Shown here: piece after piece, positions 17,261 to 26,099 of the stretch
Numbering within the stretch: the first letter of the stretch is position 1
Layout: each line of letters begins with the position of its first letter
NCBI RefSeq assembly: GCF_038452265.1
Contig: NZ_CP151843.1
Location: 620,001 to 684,000 of the forward strand
DNA from: Vibrio diazotrophicus
Lineage (GTDB): Bacteria > Pseudomonadota > Gammaproteobacteria > Enterobacterales > Vibrionaceae
DNA length: 64,000 bases
Direction: 5' to 3'
Program-made: the position numbers and the translations under genes
Notes under the pieces: generated by a model
What the model saw: the letters and a program-made list of their open reading frames with translations, nothing else
What the model was told of the DNA's origin: nothing
The model's database searches: none

Positions 17261-17764
17261 TTAGCGATGTTCATACAAATTGTTTTCTGAACCGTAGAGC
17301 ATCATGGTTCCTGTGAGTTGAAACCCAACGTCTTTTAGCAATCGGTTTGAACTATCGTTATCTGGGAAGGTCACTGCATAGACCTTTTCGATCTTATTTG
17401 CTGGCAACTCTTTTTCCATCACTGCACTCGCTGCCTCTCTGGCGTAACCATTTGAGTGATATTGTGACAAAAACGCGTAGCCGAGATCTGGAGAATCGAG
17501 CTCTGGCCTTTTCAAGATGCCACACATACCAATCGGGGTATGCGTTTCTTTCAACTCAACCATATTCAAGCCAAAACCATTGACCTTGTAGCTCAGCATC
17601 GGACCATTGGATAAGTAGTGGATTGCATCTTTTTTCGTTCTGACTTTTTTGTCGCCAATACAGCGAATAAATGCTTCCTCATTAAGCAGGCGAACAATGA
17701 ATTCCGCATCTCTTAGTTCAAAATGTCTAATCACCAGCCTAGCTGTTTCACATACGATCTTCAT
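17261..17764 (-). CDS. GNAT-family N-acetyltransferase (RimJ/RimL-like)
   Basis: This 167-residue Acetyltransf_3-type enzyme opens with the subfamily start ETARLVIRHFELRDAEFIVRLLN. It has the central strand GMCGILKRPELDSPDLGYAFL and an acetyl-CoA-binding loop in the region YHSNGYAREAASAVM, followed by NDSSNRLLKDVGF. It transfers an acetyl group from acetyl-CoA to an amine, but the acceptor is unknown. It lies between a LysR gene and a LacI gene with no evident functional link to either. The start at 17764 follows an AAGGCG element. Confidence 0.75.
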   Translation of the reverse strand: MKIVCETARLVIRHFELRDAEFIVRLLNEEAFIRCIGDKKVRTKKDAIHYLSNGPMLSYKVNGFGLNMVELKETHTPIGMCGILKRPELDSPDLGYAFLSQYHSNGYAREAASAVMEKELPANKIEKVYAVTFPDNDSSNRLLKDVGFQLTGTMMLYGSENNLYEHR

Positions 17765-17812
17765 TTATTCGCCTTATTGACTGCACTTACAAAAGTATTG
17801 GTTTGAACTGCA

Positions 17813-18862
17813 TCAGCGATTGTGATTTATATTTTTGTAAACATCAAAAATAGATGATGTCGATTCGCGCACAATCAGATCGATTGGTGGTACTCGCACT
17901 TGGTGTTCTTCACCACTAAGCATCTTAAATATGGCTTCAGCACAAACACTACCCAACTCTTCAATAGGCTGACGCAGTGTTGTGAGTGCTGGCGTAAAGT
18001 AACTGGATGTTTGAAGGTCGTCAAAACCGATAACAGAAACATCTTCAGGAACCTTTAACCCCCTGTCGTGCAGCGCTTTAATGGCTCCATAAGCAGTTTG
18101 ATCGTTAGCAGCAAAAATGGCTGAAAAGTAGACTTTAGAATCGAGCAGCTCAATGGTTTTTTGATAGCCTTGCTCTGAACTAAAATCACCTTGTTTTATC
18201 AAGCGAGAGTTGACGGGTATTCCCCTATCTTTCAATGCTCTTCGATAGCCTTCATAACGTCTTTGCCCGTCTGGTTGAGTGCACAACCCTTTAATATGCG
18301 CAATATTGACATGCCCCTGCTGTAACAGGTGCAGAGTTGCTAAATATCCGCCAAGCACATTGTCAAACTCAATAGTCAGTATGTTGTTGGCTTTAATCTT
18401 ATTGTATCCAACCGCGACTATCGGAGTGTGTAACGAATACTCGATAAGCTCTTCATCAGAGAGATCACCTGAAACAATAATCACTCCATCGACATGACTT
18501 TTGAAAAAGTAGTCAAGCGCGTGTTTTTCTAGTCGACGCTTCCAATGGCCTGTTGCAATCACCAATGAGTAACCTCTACTGCTCAGACAGGCTTCTAAAT
18601 CCTTCAGAATGCCGATCATAAAAGGGCTGTCTGCATTTTGTAGCAAAACACCAATGGTCATCGAACGCCCTTTGATTGGGCCTTTGGTTTTATATGTGAC
18701 CTTGTAATCACTCTTCTGTATCGCTTTCTCGATACTGTAACTTTTCTCATCTGATACATAAGTTGAACGATTCAAGTATCTTGAAACTGTGCTTGGAGAA
18801 ACCCCCGCCAACTTTGCAACGTCATAGATGGAGGCAGGCTTTTTACTCGTTATCATGTCCAT
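17813..18862 (-). CDS. LacI-family repressor of the xylan cluster
   Basis: This 349-residue LacI/GalR-type regulator has an N-terminal helix-turn-helix ASIYDVAKLAGVSPSTVSRYLN (about residues 10-31) and hinge region, then a sugar-binding domain. Landmarks are MTIGVLLQNADSPFMIGIL, VDGVIIVSGD, AIFAANDQTAYGAIKAL, VSVIGFDDLQTSSYFTPALTTLRQP and a terminal VRESTS. It is encoded next to, and in the same direction as, two GH3 glycosidase genes and a GH10 xylanase. I infer that it senses a xylo-oligosaccharide or breakdown product and represses those genes. The hinge lacks the usual LLP-type run that intercalates at a central CG, so operator recognition may be atypical. Confidence 0.82.
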   Translation of the reverse strand: MDMITSKKPASIYDVAKLAGVSPSTVSRYLNRSTYVSDEKSYSIEKAIQKSDYKVTYKTKGPIKGRSMTIGVLLQNADSPFMIGILKDLEACLSSRGYSLVIATGHWKRRLEKHALDYFFKSHVDGVIIVSGDLSDEELIEYSLHTPIVAVGYNKIKANNILTIEFDNVLGGYLATLHLLQQGHVNIAHIKGLCTQPDGQRRYEGYRRALKDRGIPVNSRLIKQGDFSSEQGYQKTIELLDSKVYFSAIFAANDQTAYGAIKALHDRGLKVPEDVSVIGFDDLQTSSYFTPALTTLRQPIEELGSVCAEAIFKMLSGEEHQVRVPPIDLIVRESTSSIFDVYKNINHNR

Positions 18863-19055
18863 AGTTCATATATCCATATAAGTCTTTGATTACATGTGCT
18901 GCGTAAAAACACAGACTACTGATATCCATTTAGCAATGCGTTTGAACTTGTTTTTGAGAGGTAAAATGAAGCAGTCAGAATAAAACCGCTAACCGAGCTG
19001 GCTTACGCAGATTGGTTAAGTCATGACTACCCCAACATACAACTCTAGGAGAATA

Positions 19056-19078
19056 GAGCCGACCTCTGGCCGGCTTTG
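19056..19078 (-). terminator. Possible terminator of the first GH3 gene
   Basis: Arms AGCCGACC (19057-19064) and GGCCGGCT (19068-19075) form an eight-pair stem with one G-T pair, just after the GH3 stop at 19093. The following T-tract on the minus strand is interrupted (CTATTCT). Confidence 0.5.
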
Positions 19079-19092
19079 CATTGCTAATGTGA

Positions 19093-21450
19093 TTATTCAG
19101 CCGTGACGTCACATACCATACGCCATGCTTCAGGCAGAACCTTAACATCGCCGACAACGTTAACTCTCTGACGGAAATGTATCTGAGACGATGAAGAGCC
19201 GATCATCAGATCAAACTCACCGCCTTCAACAACACGTTGATGATGTTTGTCAGTAAGGTTGAGCATATCAACGGGCAGCTGGAACGTGACGGTTTTACTC
19301 TCTCTAGCTTTAAGAAATACTTTCTTAAAGCCTTTTAACTCCTTAACCGGACGAACAACACTCGATACCACATCACGAACATAAAGCTGTACGACTTCAG
19401 CCCCATCAACACGACCTGTATTGGTTAATGTAAGCGATAGCTCAACGGTGTTTTCGAAACCGAGCTTATCTGAAACCACATTAAAACCTGTGTATGCAAA
19501 TTCGCTATAGCTCAAGCCGTGACCGAAATTGAAGCTCGAACCAAAGTGATAGGCAATTGGCGTACCTGCACTCTTAAGTTTGTGATTGTAGAAATACGGT
19601 ACCGCACCCACGTTTTTAGGAATCGAAATCGTCAGTTTTCCGCTTGGGTTGTTTTTGCCGGTGAAGGTATCAGCAATAGCATCAGCACCCGCTTGACCCG
19701 GAGCCCAACCCAACACAATTGCCGCCGCTTCATCTTCAGCGCGACCTAGATTGTATGGTCGCCCGCCGGTTACCAATACCACTACGGGTTTGCCTGTATC
19801 TAATACTGCATCAAGCATTTGCTGCTGTACACCCGGCAGCGCTAAGCTGTCGCAATCTGAACCTTCACCCACTGTGCCTGTCTGGAACAAACCGGCCAAG
19901 TCACCAACACAAACTACAGCGACATCACTCTCAGCTGCAGTTGCAACCGCCGCTTCAATCTGACTAAGATCTTTGCTGATAGGTGACTCTGCGGCCTGAC
20001 CGATTGCCATATCAACGTCCCCAGGGAAAACCGGAGCATTGGCGTGACGCTCAGTTAGAATGTCACACCCTTTGGCGTACATAACCGAATCAAAGCGTTC
20101 TTTAAAGGCTTCCAAAAGGGTCTTCGACACTTTGTCCGTGCTGTCTTCCTGACTCAGAATCAGGTGCACAGGGAAACTATAACCACCGAGTAGTGCAAGC
20201 TGGTCGTCTGCGGTAGCGCCAATCAACGCCACTTTTTTATCCGTTTTCAGTGGTAGGGTTTGATCTTGATTCTTAAGCAGAACAATCGATTCACTCGCGA
20301 CTTTGTAAGCAATCTCCTGACTCTTTTCATTGTGCAGAGGAGCTTGAGGAACGTCAGTATAAGGGTTCTCAAATAACTCCATTTCAAACTTTTTACTTAA
20401 GATACGAGCAACAATTTCATCAATTTTTTCTATTGAGATAAGACCGCGTTGCAGTGCTTCTGTCAGTTTCGTTGAGCATGCGTCATCGGGTAGCTCAACA
20501 TCTAATCCTGCATTAAAGGAAAGCGCTGCTGCTCCCGCGCGGTCTTCGGCAATCGAATGGTGCGAGCTTAACAAATCAATGCCGCCGTAATCCGCGACAA
20601 TCAACCCATCAAAACCCCATTTCTCACGCAAAATCTCAGTAAGTAAAAAATGCGAAGCGTGGCAAGGTTCGCCGTCAATGTCATGGTAAGCAGGCATGAT
20701 AGAGCCAGCATTCGCCAGTTTTACAGCCATTTCAAACGGCAGTAAGAATGTATCATTGAGCTCTTTAAAACCCAGATTTACCGGCGCATGGTTACGCGCA
20801 CCTTCACTTGCTGAATGCCCAACAAAGTGTTTAAGCGTCGCCAGCAAATCACGTTTTTCACCTTGTAATCCTTTCACATAATGAGTTGCCATGATGCCAA
20901 CAAGATAAGGATCTTCACCCAATGTTTCCTCTGTACGTCCCCAACGGACATCACGAGAAACATCCAATACTGGCGCAAGACCTTGTTTGGTACCAATCAT
21001 TCGTGCTTGTCTGCCAATGTCCATAGCCGCTTCTTCAATCAGCTCAGGGTTCCAAGTATGACCATAGTTTAACGACGAAGGATAAAGCGTTCCGCCTTTC
21101 GCCATCAGACCGACCAGACACTCCTCATGTGCCATTGCAGGAATGCCAAGTCGCGTCTCTTCAACTAAATATTTTTGCAGCTGGTTTAGTGCTTTTACGC
21201 CATTGACCGCGTCAACTGTATGCGTTCCAAGTGGACGAGAAATCTGACCGAGGCCATATTTGAGCTTTTCTTTGACGGTGCGCTCAACGTTTTCACTTGT
21301 CATTTCAAGCTCACGCTCTTTATGCTCGCCAGTCGGATCAAGTATCAACCATTGCGCACCCATTTGAGCCAGTTTTTCTTCAACCGTCATATGTGAAAGC
21401 AGGTCGCTCACACGTTCTGCTATCGAAAGTGATGGATTCTTGTAGTTCAT
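19093..21450 (-). CDS. GH3 beta-xylosidase/beta-glucosidase, cytoplasmic
   Basis: This 785-residue glycoside hydrolase family 3 enzyme removes terminal beta-linked sugars by a retaining mechanism. The (beta/alpha)8 domain runs to about residue 360 (APVLDVSRDVRWGRTEETLGEDPYL, LKHFVGH), with the nucleophile D287 in GLIVADYGG. The alpha/beta sandwich domain follows (SIVLLKNQDQTLPL, GSDCDSLALP), and then a C-terminal fibronectin-III-like domain (ELSLTLTNTGRVDGAEVVQLYVRD). There is no signal peptide, so it should act on imported oligosaccharides. With the GH10 and xylose genes around it, beta-xylosidase activity is the best guess. It is separated by 350 bases from the next GH3 gene and has its own promoter region. 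Confidence 0.88.
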   Translation of the reverse strand: MNYKNPSLSIAERVSDLLSHMTVEEKLAQMGAQWLILDPTGEHKERELEMTSENVERTVKEKLKYGLGQISRPLGTHTVDAVNGVKALNQLQKYLVEETRLGIPAMAHEECLVGLMAKGGTLYPSSLNYGHTWNPELIEEAAMDIGRQARMIGTKQGLAPVLDVSRDVRWGRTEETLGEDPYLVGIMATHYVKGLQGEKRDLLATLKHFVGHSASEGARNHAPVNLGFKELNDTFLLPFEMAVKLANAGSIMPAYHDIDGEPCHASHFLLTEILREKWGFDGLIVADYGGIDLLSSHHSIAEDRAGAAALSFNAGLDVELPDDACSTKLTEALQRGLISIEKIDEIVARILSKKFEMELFENPYTDVPQAPLHNEKSQEIAYKVASESIVLLKNQDQTLPLKTDKKVALIGATADDQLALLGGYSFPVHLILSQEDSTDKVSKTLLEAFKERFDSVMYAKGCDILTERHANAPVFPGDVDMAIGQAAESPISKDLSQIEAAVATAAESDVAVVCVGDLAGLFQTGTVGEGSDCDSLALPGVQQQMLDAVLDTGKPVVVLVTGGRPYNLGRAEDEAAAIVLGWAPGQAGADAIADTFTGKNNPSGKLTISIPKNVGAVPYFYNHKLKSAGTPIAYHFGSSFNFGHGLSYSEFAYTGFNVVSDKLGFENTVELSLTLTNTGRVDGAEVVQLYVRDVVSSVVRPVKELKGFKKVFLKARESKTVTFQLPVDMLNLTDKHHQRVVEGGEFDLMIGSSSSQIHFRQRVNVVGDVKVLPEAWRMVCDVTAE

Positions 21451-21626
21451 ATATTTTCCTAACCGATGCTGATGACTTTGATAGGATTAATATCTACCAA
21501 AATATTGCCTATTTCTTCCATGAGGAACTCAATTACCAAATAATGGAGACCGATTACCAAATATATTGTCGTGCCTTTATTTTTATCAGAGTAATAGTTA
21601 AATAAAGCTTTTCTGTTTTTTGAATA

Positions 21627-21641
21627 TGGTCAAATTAACCA
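21627..21641. promoter_or_regulatory. Palindromic operator-like sequence upstream of the first GH3 gene
   Basis: TGGTCAAATTAACCA is a 15-base near-perfect palindrome (one mismatched pair) in the AT-rich 350-bp gap between the two GH3 genes. It lies about 180 bases before the 21450 start. I do not recognise its regulator. The rest of this gap shows nothing beyond the terminator at its far end. Confidence 0.35.
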
Positions 21642-21729
21642 TTTTTAATAAATACAATATCAATATTCGTAATAGTGATTAAACGAAATAACGTGATATG
21701 GAAAGCTAAGAAACTAAAGGAAGGAATTA

Positions 21730-21767
21730 AAAAATAGAAAAAAGCGGCTGAACACTCAACCGCTTTT
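21730..21767 (-). terminator. Terminator of the second GH3 gene
   Basis: Arms AAAAGCGG (21740-21747) and CCGCTTTT (21760-21767) are followed on the minus strand by a T-rich tract (TTTCTATTTTTT). It lies about 35 bases after the stop at 21803. Confidence 0.85.
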
Positions 21768-21802
21768 GCTTAAGCAACGAAAGCTCTGTGAACCTTGCTC
21801 GC

Positions 21803-24019
21803 TCAGTGAACCTTAGTTGTTTCTGTGACTTCAAATTCTAAAGTAATCAGATCTTCATCTTTTGACGAAGCACCGACCATTAAACTAAACGTGCCCGCTT
21901 CAACGACTTCTTCAAGGTCTGAATTCACCAGTGCTAAATCAGAGAAATTAACCTTAATAGTCACATCAACACTTTGCCCTGCCGGAATATCAACGCGTTC
22001 AAAACCACACAGCTGTTTAATTGGCGTGGTGACAGAAGAGAAATGATCATTAAAGTAAACTTGCACAATTTCAGTACCATCAATAACCGACTTATTTGTT
22101 ACGGTAAGAGACACTTCAATATCGGTATTCGGTTCTATTACTACCTGTTTTAAATAAACATTACTGTATTCAAACTGGCTGTATGACTTACCTTCACCAA
22201 AACTAAACAACGGATGTTCCGGCATATCGATATAGCGCTCTTTATGACCGGTAGTATGTGAGTTCTGTGCATGCCAACCCTCATACTTGTTGTAGAAAAC
22301 AGGTAACTGCCCCACATGATACGGGAAGGAGATGGTCAGTTTGCCCGATGGATTATGCTCACCGAGTATGACTCGTTTTACCGCCTCTCCACCCTTAGTG
22401 CCTGAGTTAAATCCACACAACAGGGCATTCGCATTCTCTGCAACCCAAGGGATTGTCATCGGTTTAGAGGCAACTAAGTTAACTATCAATGGTACGCCCG
22501 AAGCTTTGATCTGCTCCAACATGGCTTGCTGTTTACCAGTTAAGTCCAGATTCGCTCTGTCATGGAACTCACCATTTTGCGCTAACGTATCCCCTACACA
22601 AGCAATGACCACATCGGCTTGAGTCAACGCGCGGGCTAACTCTTCGACCTGCTCAAATTCACTGTCAATACAGTCCGCCCCTTTCACGTATTCAACCTTG
22701 AAACCATATTGCTTTGACGCCGCTTGGAACGCCTGTAACGTCGTCACAGCCTGCTCACGGTGAAAACTATCATTTGTAGCACCGGCCTGCATTGAACCAA
22801 ATGACCAGTCACCTAGCTGCGCAATAACATCATCGGCATTGGGTCCGGTTACCAGCACGGTCAAATCTTTGGTTGGTTTCAACGGCAAAATGCCATCATT
22901 TTTGAGCATCACAATGCTCTTGAGGCTTGCTTCCATAGCCAGTTCTAAGTTCTGCGGATTGCCGAATATTTCTTGGCGATCTGGCGAATAGAATCGCATC
23001 TCATCGAACAGGCCTAACTCAAACTTTTTCGTCAGAATACGAGCAACGGCGTTGTTAACAATTTCAATGTCCACTTGCCCGTCTTTAACCAGCTTAACCG
23101 CCGCTTCATAGAACTCTGCTGTCGACATCATCATATCGTTACCCGCGACCAAAGCGCGATAACACGCATCCTCAATTGTCGGGCTCACTTTCTGCTTAGT
23201 GTGCAGCGATTTGACGTTATCCCAGTCAGTAACAATAAAGCCGTCTAATCCCCAATCCGTTTTCGCTACATCCGTCAGCAACCATTTGTCAGCGGTGCAC
23301 GGCAAACCGTCGTTGGAGTGATAACCCGTCATAAGAGAAGCGACTTTTGATTTTTGAACCGCTTTGCGAAATGGAGGAAGGAAAATCGATTTAAGCTTGC
23401 GACGAGACACATCAGCTTCATAAGAGTCTCGGCCACCCGTTGTTTCACCATAAGCGACATAGTGTTTGGCACACGCGAGAATAGAATCTGGGCTGGCGAA
23501 ATTCTCACCTTGGTACCCTTTAACCGTCTCTGCTGCCATCTCGCCGATCAACCATGCATCTTCACCATAGGTTTCATTAACACGACCCCAGCGCGCATCT
23601 CGTCCAATACAAAGCACAGGTGAAAACGTCCAGTGAATACCCGTAGCGCGAACCTCTTTAGCGGCCACTTTTGCCATTTCTCTCATCAGTTCACGATCCC
23701 AGCTTGAGGAAGCGGAAAGCTGAGTGGGGAACACGGTCGCATCGTTATCGAAACAGTGACCGTGAATAGCATCGATACCAAAAATAAGTGGGATGCCAAG
23801 GCGGGTTTTCGCTGCTCGCTCTTGCAAACGCATTGCAGCATCACCAGTACAATGAAGGTAACTGCCTATATGCCACTCTTCCAGTTTGTCGGTGTTGCCT
23901 TCCACATTCGCTGGAAGTTGAGTCAACTGACCAACTTTCTCTTCAATGGTCATACGGCTCAAGAGGTCAGATACGCGTTCGGCAACCGTCGCGTTTATGT
24001 TCATGTAGGTTTCTGTCAT
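21803..24019 (-). CDS. GH3 beta-glucosidase/beta-xylosidase (BglX-like), cytoplasmic
   Basis: This 738-residue GH3 enzyme is of the BglX-like subgroup. The barrel domain has LIFGIDAIHGHCF, FSPVLCIGRDARWGRVNETYGED, AKHYVAYGETTGGRD and the nucleophile D265 in GFIVTDWDNV. The sandwich domain begins near SIVMLKNDGILPL, and the C-terminal fibronectin-III-like domain ends near FSLMVGAS. I start it at ATG 24019, which reads MTETYMNINATVAERV. Reading upstream to 24082 would add 21 non-homologous residues overlapping an intergenic hairpin. BglX is periplasmic in E. coli, but this protein shows no leader and is probably cytoplasmic. It directly follows the GH10 gene, so it probably shares that transcript. 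Confidence 0.87.
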   Translation of the reverse strand: MTETYMNINATVAERVSDLLSRMTIEEKVGQLTQLPANVEGNTDKLEEWHIGSYLHCTGDAAMRLQERAAKTRLGIPLIFGIDAIHGHCFDNDATVFPTQLSASSSWDRELMREMAKVAAKEVRATGIHWTFSPVLCIGRDARWGRVNETYGEDAWLIGEMAAETVKGYQGENFASPDSILACAKHYVAYGETTGGRDSYEADVSRRKLKSIFLPPFRKAVQKSKVASLMTGYHSNDGLPCTADKWLLTDVAKTDWGLDGFIVTDWDNVKSLHTKQKVSPTIEDACYRALVAGNDMMMSTAEFYEAAVKLVKDGQVDIEIVNNAVARILTKKFELGLFDEMRFYSPDRQEIFGNPQNLELAMEASLKSIVMLKNDGILPLKPTKDLTVLVTGPNADDVIAQLGDWSFGSMQAGATNDSFHREQAVTTLQAFQAASKQYGFKVEYVKGADCIDSEFEQVEELARALTQADVVIACVGDTLAQNGEFHDRANLDLTGKQQAMLEQIKASGVPLIVNLVASKPMTIPWVAENANALLCGFNSGTKGGEAVKRVILGEHNPSGKLTISFPYHVGQLPVFYNKYEGWHAQNSHTTGHKERYIDMPEHPLFSFGEGKSYSQFEYSNVYLKQVVIEPNTDIEVSLTVTNKSVIDGTEIVQVYFNDHFSSVTTPIKQLCGFERVDIPAGQSVDVTIKVNFSDLALVNSDLEEVVEAGTFSLMVGASSKDEDLITLEFEVTETTKVH

Positions 24020-24038
24020 TATTATTTTCTCTGTTTTG

Positions 24039-24068
24039 AAAGAGCCGCTCCTTACGCAGTGGCTCTTT
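24039..24068 (-). other. Stem-loop between the GH10 and GH3 genes
   Basis: An 11-pair stem with one G-T pair (24039-24049 with 24058-24068) around an eight-base loop lies in the 86-bp gap. No T-run follows, so an mRNA-stabilising or processing element is more likely than a terminator. Confidence 0.55.
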
Positions 24069-24105
24069 GGCTTCAGCAACAAAGCATCTAGCTGGTTTAA
24101 TCCGC

Positions 24106-25182
24106 TTACTGACTGATTGGTGGTTGATAAGAAAATTCACCTTTGGAGGCAGAAAGTAACGAGCTATAAACGGCCTTAAACGCATTTTTCGCTTGATAGT
24201 TCTCATCAAACATCAATGCACGACCATAACCAGTAAACCAACCTGGCACCCAGCTGTACTTATCGGTTACACCCCAAGTGGTGTACATATCAATCTCCGG
24301 ATAATAAATAGCAAAATCCATCAAACGACCGAATATACGCGCCTGTGCATCAAGGGCGAAATGACTAGCATTGTCACGGATACGAACATCGATTTCAGTG
24401 AAGTGAATCTTAAGACCGAGATGTTTTAGACGATTAATGTTGCGCGCAAGATCTTGCTCACTAAGCGCATGTTCGCCCATCAAATGCAGTTGGAAACCAA
24501 CACCGTGAATAGGCACGCCCTCTTCCACCATGCTTTTGACTTTACCGTAGATGGCATTCGACTTGGCTCCCATCCCTTCGTTGTTGTAGTCGTTATAAAA
24601 CAGAATCGCCTCTGGGTCCGCTTCATGGGCAAACTTGAATGCAAGTCCCAGATAACGCTCACCAAGCAGCTTGTACCAAAGGGTTTCGCGATATGACCCA
24701 TTTTCATTAAAGCTTTCGTTCACTACATCCCAGTACTTCACTTTTCCCTTATAGTGACCAACCACTGTTTTGATGTGTTCCTCAAGTACTTTTTCCAGCT
24801 CTGGAGCGGTCCATTCTTTTTGCGTTAGCCAGTCAGGATTTTGAATGTGCCAAACCAGCGTATGACCTTTCACCTGCATGTTGTGCTGTTGAGCAAATGC
24901 CACCAATTCATCGCCTTTACTAAAATCAAAGAGATCTCGCTGGGGATGAATGTTCACCCATTTCATCTCATTTTCTGGAGTGAGCTGGTTAAACTGACTG
25001 GAGAATGTTTTTGCAAATTCAGGCTCTTTAAGGTGACGCGTTTCTAATGCTGCACCAACATAAATGTTCGACTGTTTTGCTAGTGATTTAAGGCTAATAG
25101 CTGGGCGTTCAGAGGCTTGAACAGCGATTGGTGAAATGAACGAGCAAGTGGCAACAAGCAAGGTGGTAATAGTTTTTTTCAT
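24106..25182 (-). CDS. Exported GH10 endo-1,4-beta-xylanase
   Basis: This 358-residue protein has a Sec signal peptide (MKKTITTLLVATCSFISPIAVQA) followed by a single glycoside hydrolase family 10 barrel and no carbohydrate-binding module. Catalytic residues are plain: the acid/base E156 in WDVVNES and the nucleophile E263 in HFTEIDV. Supporting GH10 motifs are TPENEMKW, GHTLVWH, ILFYNDYNNEG, GVGFQLHL and TTWGVTDKYSW. It hydrolyses internal beta-1,4 linkages of xylan or long xylo-oligosaccharides in the periplasm or outside the cell. The ATG at 25182 has an AAGGA site. It is encoded between the oligosaccharide transporter and the GH3 enzymes, consistent with supplying substrate for both. Confidence 0.94.
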   Translation of the reverse strand: MKKTITTLLVATCSFISPIAVQASERPAISLKSLAKQSNIYVGAALETRHLKEPEFAKTFSSQFNQLTPENEMKWVNIHPQRDLFDFSKGDELVAFAQQHNMQVKGHTLVWHIQNPDWLTQKEWTAPELEKVLEEHIKTVVGHYKGKVKYWDVVNESFNENGSYRETLWYKLLGERYLGLAFKFAHEADPEAILFYNDYNNEGMGAKSNAIYGKVKSMVEEGVPIHGVGFQLHLMGEHALSEQDLARNINRLKHLGLKIHFTEIDVRIRDNASHFALDAQARIFGRLMDFAIYYPEIDMYTTWGVTDKYSWVPGWFTGYGRALMFDENYQAKNAFKAVYSSLLSASKGEFSYQPPISQ

Positions 25183-25209
25183 TCTATTTTCCTTGAGAAG
25201 TATCAAGTG

Positions 25210-25263
25210 GAATAAAAAGAGAGCTGCTTAAATCGGGGGTCGATCGTGATACAAGCAGCTCTT
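25210..25263 (-). terminator. Terminator between the CUT1 transporter and GH10
   Basis: On the minus strand a ten-base arm AGAGCTGCTT (from 25262-25253) pairs with AAGCAGCTCT (25229-25220) around a 23-base loop and is followed by CTTTTTATT. Partial read-through would still let the transporter promoter drive the glycosidase genes. Confidence 0.65.
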
Positions 25264-25268
25264 GGAAA

Positions 25269-26099
25269 TTAGCCCTTAACTGCCCCAGAAGTTAATCCGT
25301 CGATTAAACGACGCGAGGCAATAACAAATAGGAACAGCAATGGCAGAACAGCGATACTTGCGCCAATTGACACCGCACCCCATGGCACCTGACCGGTTCC
25401 TTGTAACGCACGAAGTGCTAAAGGAACAGTGAACATTTTCATATCGTTCATAACAACCAGTGGTCCCATAAAGTTGTTCCAAGTACCGATGAAGGTAATC
25501 AGACCTAAGGTACCGAATGCTGGCAGAATCAAAGGCACGATAATGCGGTAGTAGATTTTGAACTCACGGCATCCGTCCATACGCGCTGCTTCAACAAGCT
25601 CTTTCGGAATTGAACTCGAAATAAACTGACGCATCATAAAGATACCCATCGCTCCACAAGCCGCAGGAACAATTAGCGCTTTAGGATCGTTCATCCAGCC
25701 TAGTTGCGACATAACCATTGCTGTCGGAATCATGCCCAGAAACGGTGGAATAAGCATGGTACCCATGATCATTACAAACAACGCATTCTTAAAACGAAAC
25801 TCAAACATTGAGAACGCGTAGCCAGCAAGAGAACAAAACAGCAAGTTCAGCGCCGTAACCACGATGGCAATGAACAAGCTTAGCGCCAGGTTGTGCCAAA
25901 AGTAAGGCAGAAAATCTAACAGCGTGTTGAAGTTCGTCACCAAGTAATCACCAAAGGTAATCGGTGGCGGCACAGATAGAATGCCGGTGTTGGAATGCGA
26001 CGAGAAAATAAACATAAAGTAAAACGGTGCTAGCATGATAATCGCACCGATAAACACGGTGATATAAGCGATCAGCTTATCCTTTCCCATTGATTTCAT
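25269..26099 (-). CDS. CUT1 sugar ABC transporter permease (MalG type)
   Basis: This 276-residue protein has six predicted membrane segments and the binding-protein-dependent transport motif EAARMDGCREFKIYYRIIVPLILPA, the EAA loop that docks on the ATPase. The C-terminus (ASRRLIDGLTSGAVKG) is typical of MalG/LacG-type permeases. Its start codon is fused to the stop of the preceding permease as TAATG, showing translational coupling. With its partner it should form the inner-membrane channel for an oligosaccharide, most likely xylo-oligosaccharides given the adjoining GH10 and GH3 genes. Confidence 0.88.
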   Translation of the reverse strand: MKSMGKDKLIAYITVFIGAIIMLAPFYFMFIFSSHSNTGILSVPPPITFGDYLVTNFNTLLDFLPYFWHNLALSLFIAIVVTALNLLFCSLAGYAFSMFEFRFKNALFVMIMGTMLIPPFLGMIPTAMVMSQLGWMNDPKALIVPAACGAMGIFMMRQFISSSIPKELVEAARMDGCREFKIYYRIIVPLILPAFGTLGLITFIGTWNNFMGPLVVMNDMKMFTVPLALRALQGTGQVPWGAVSIGASIAVLPLLFLFVIASRRLIDGLTSGAVKG

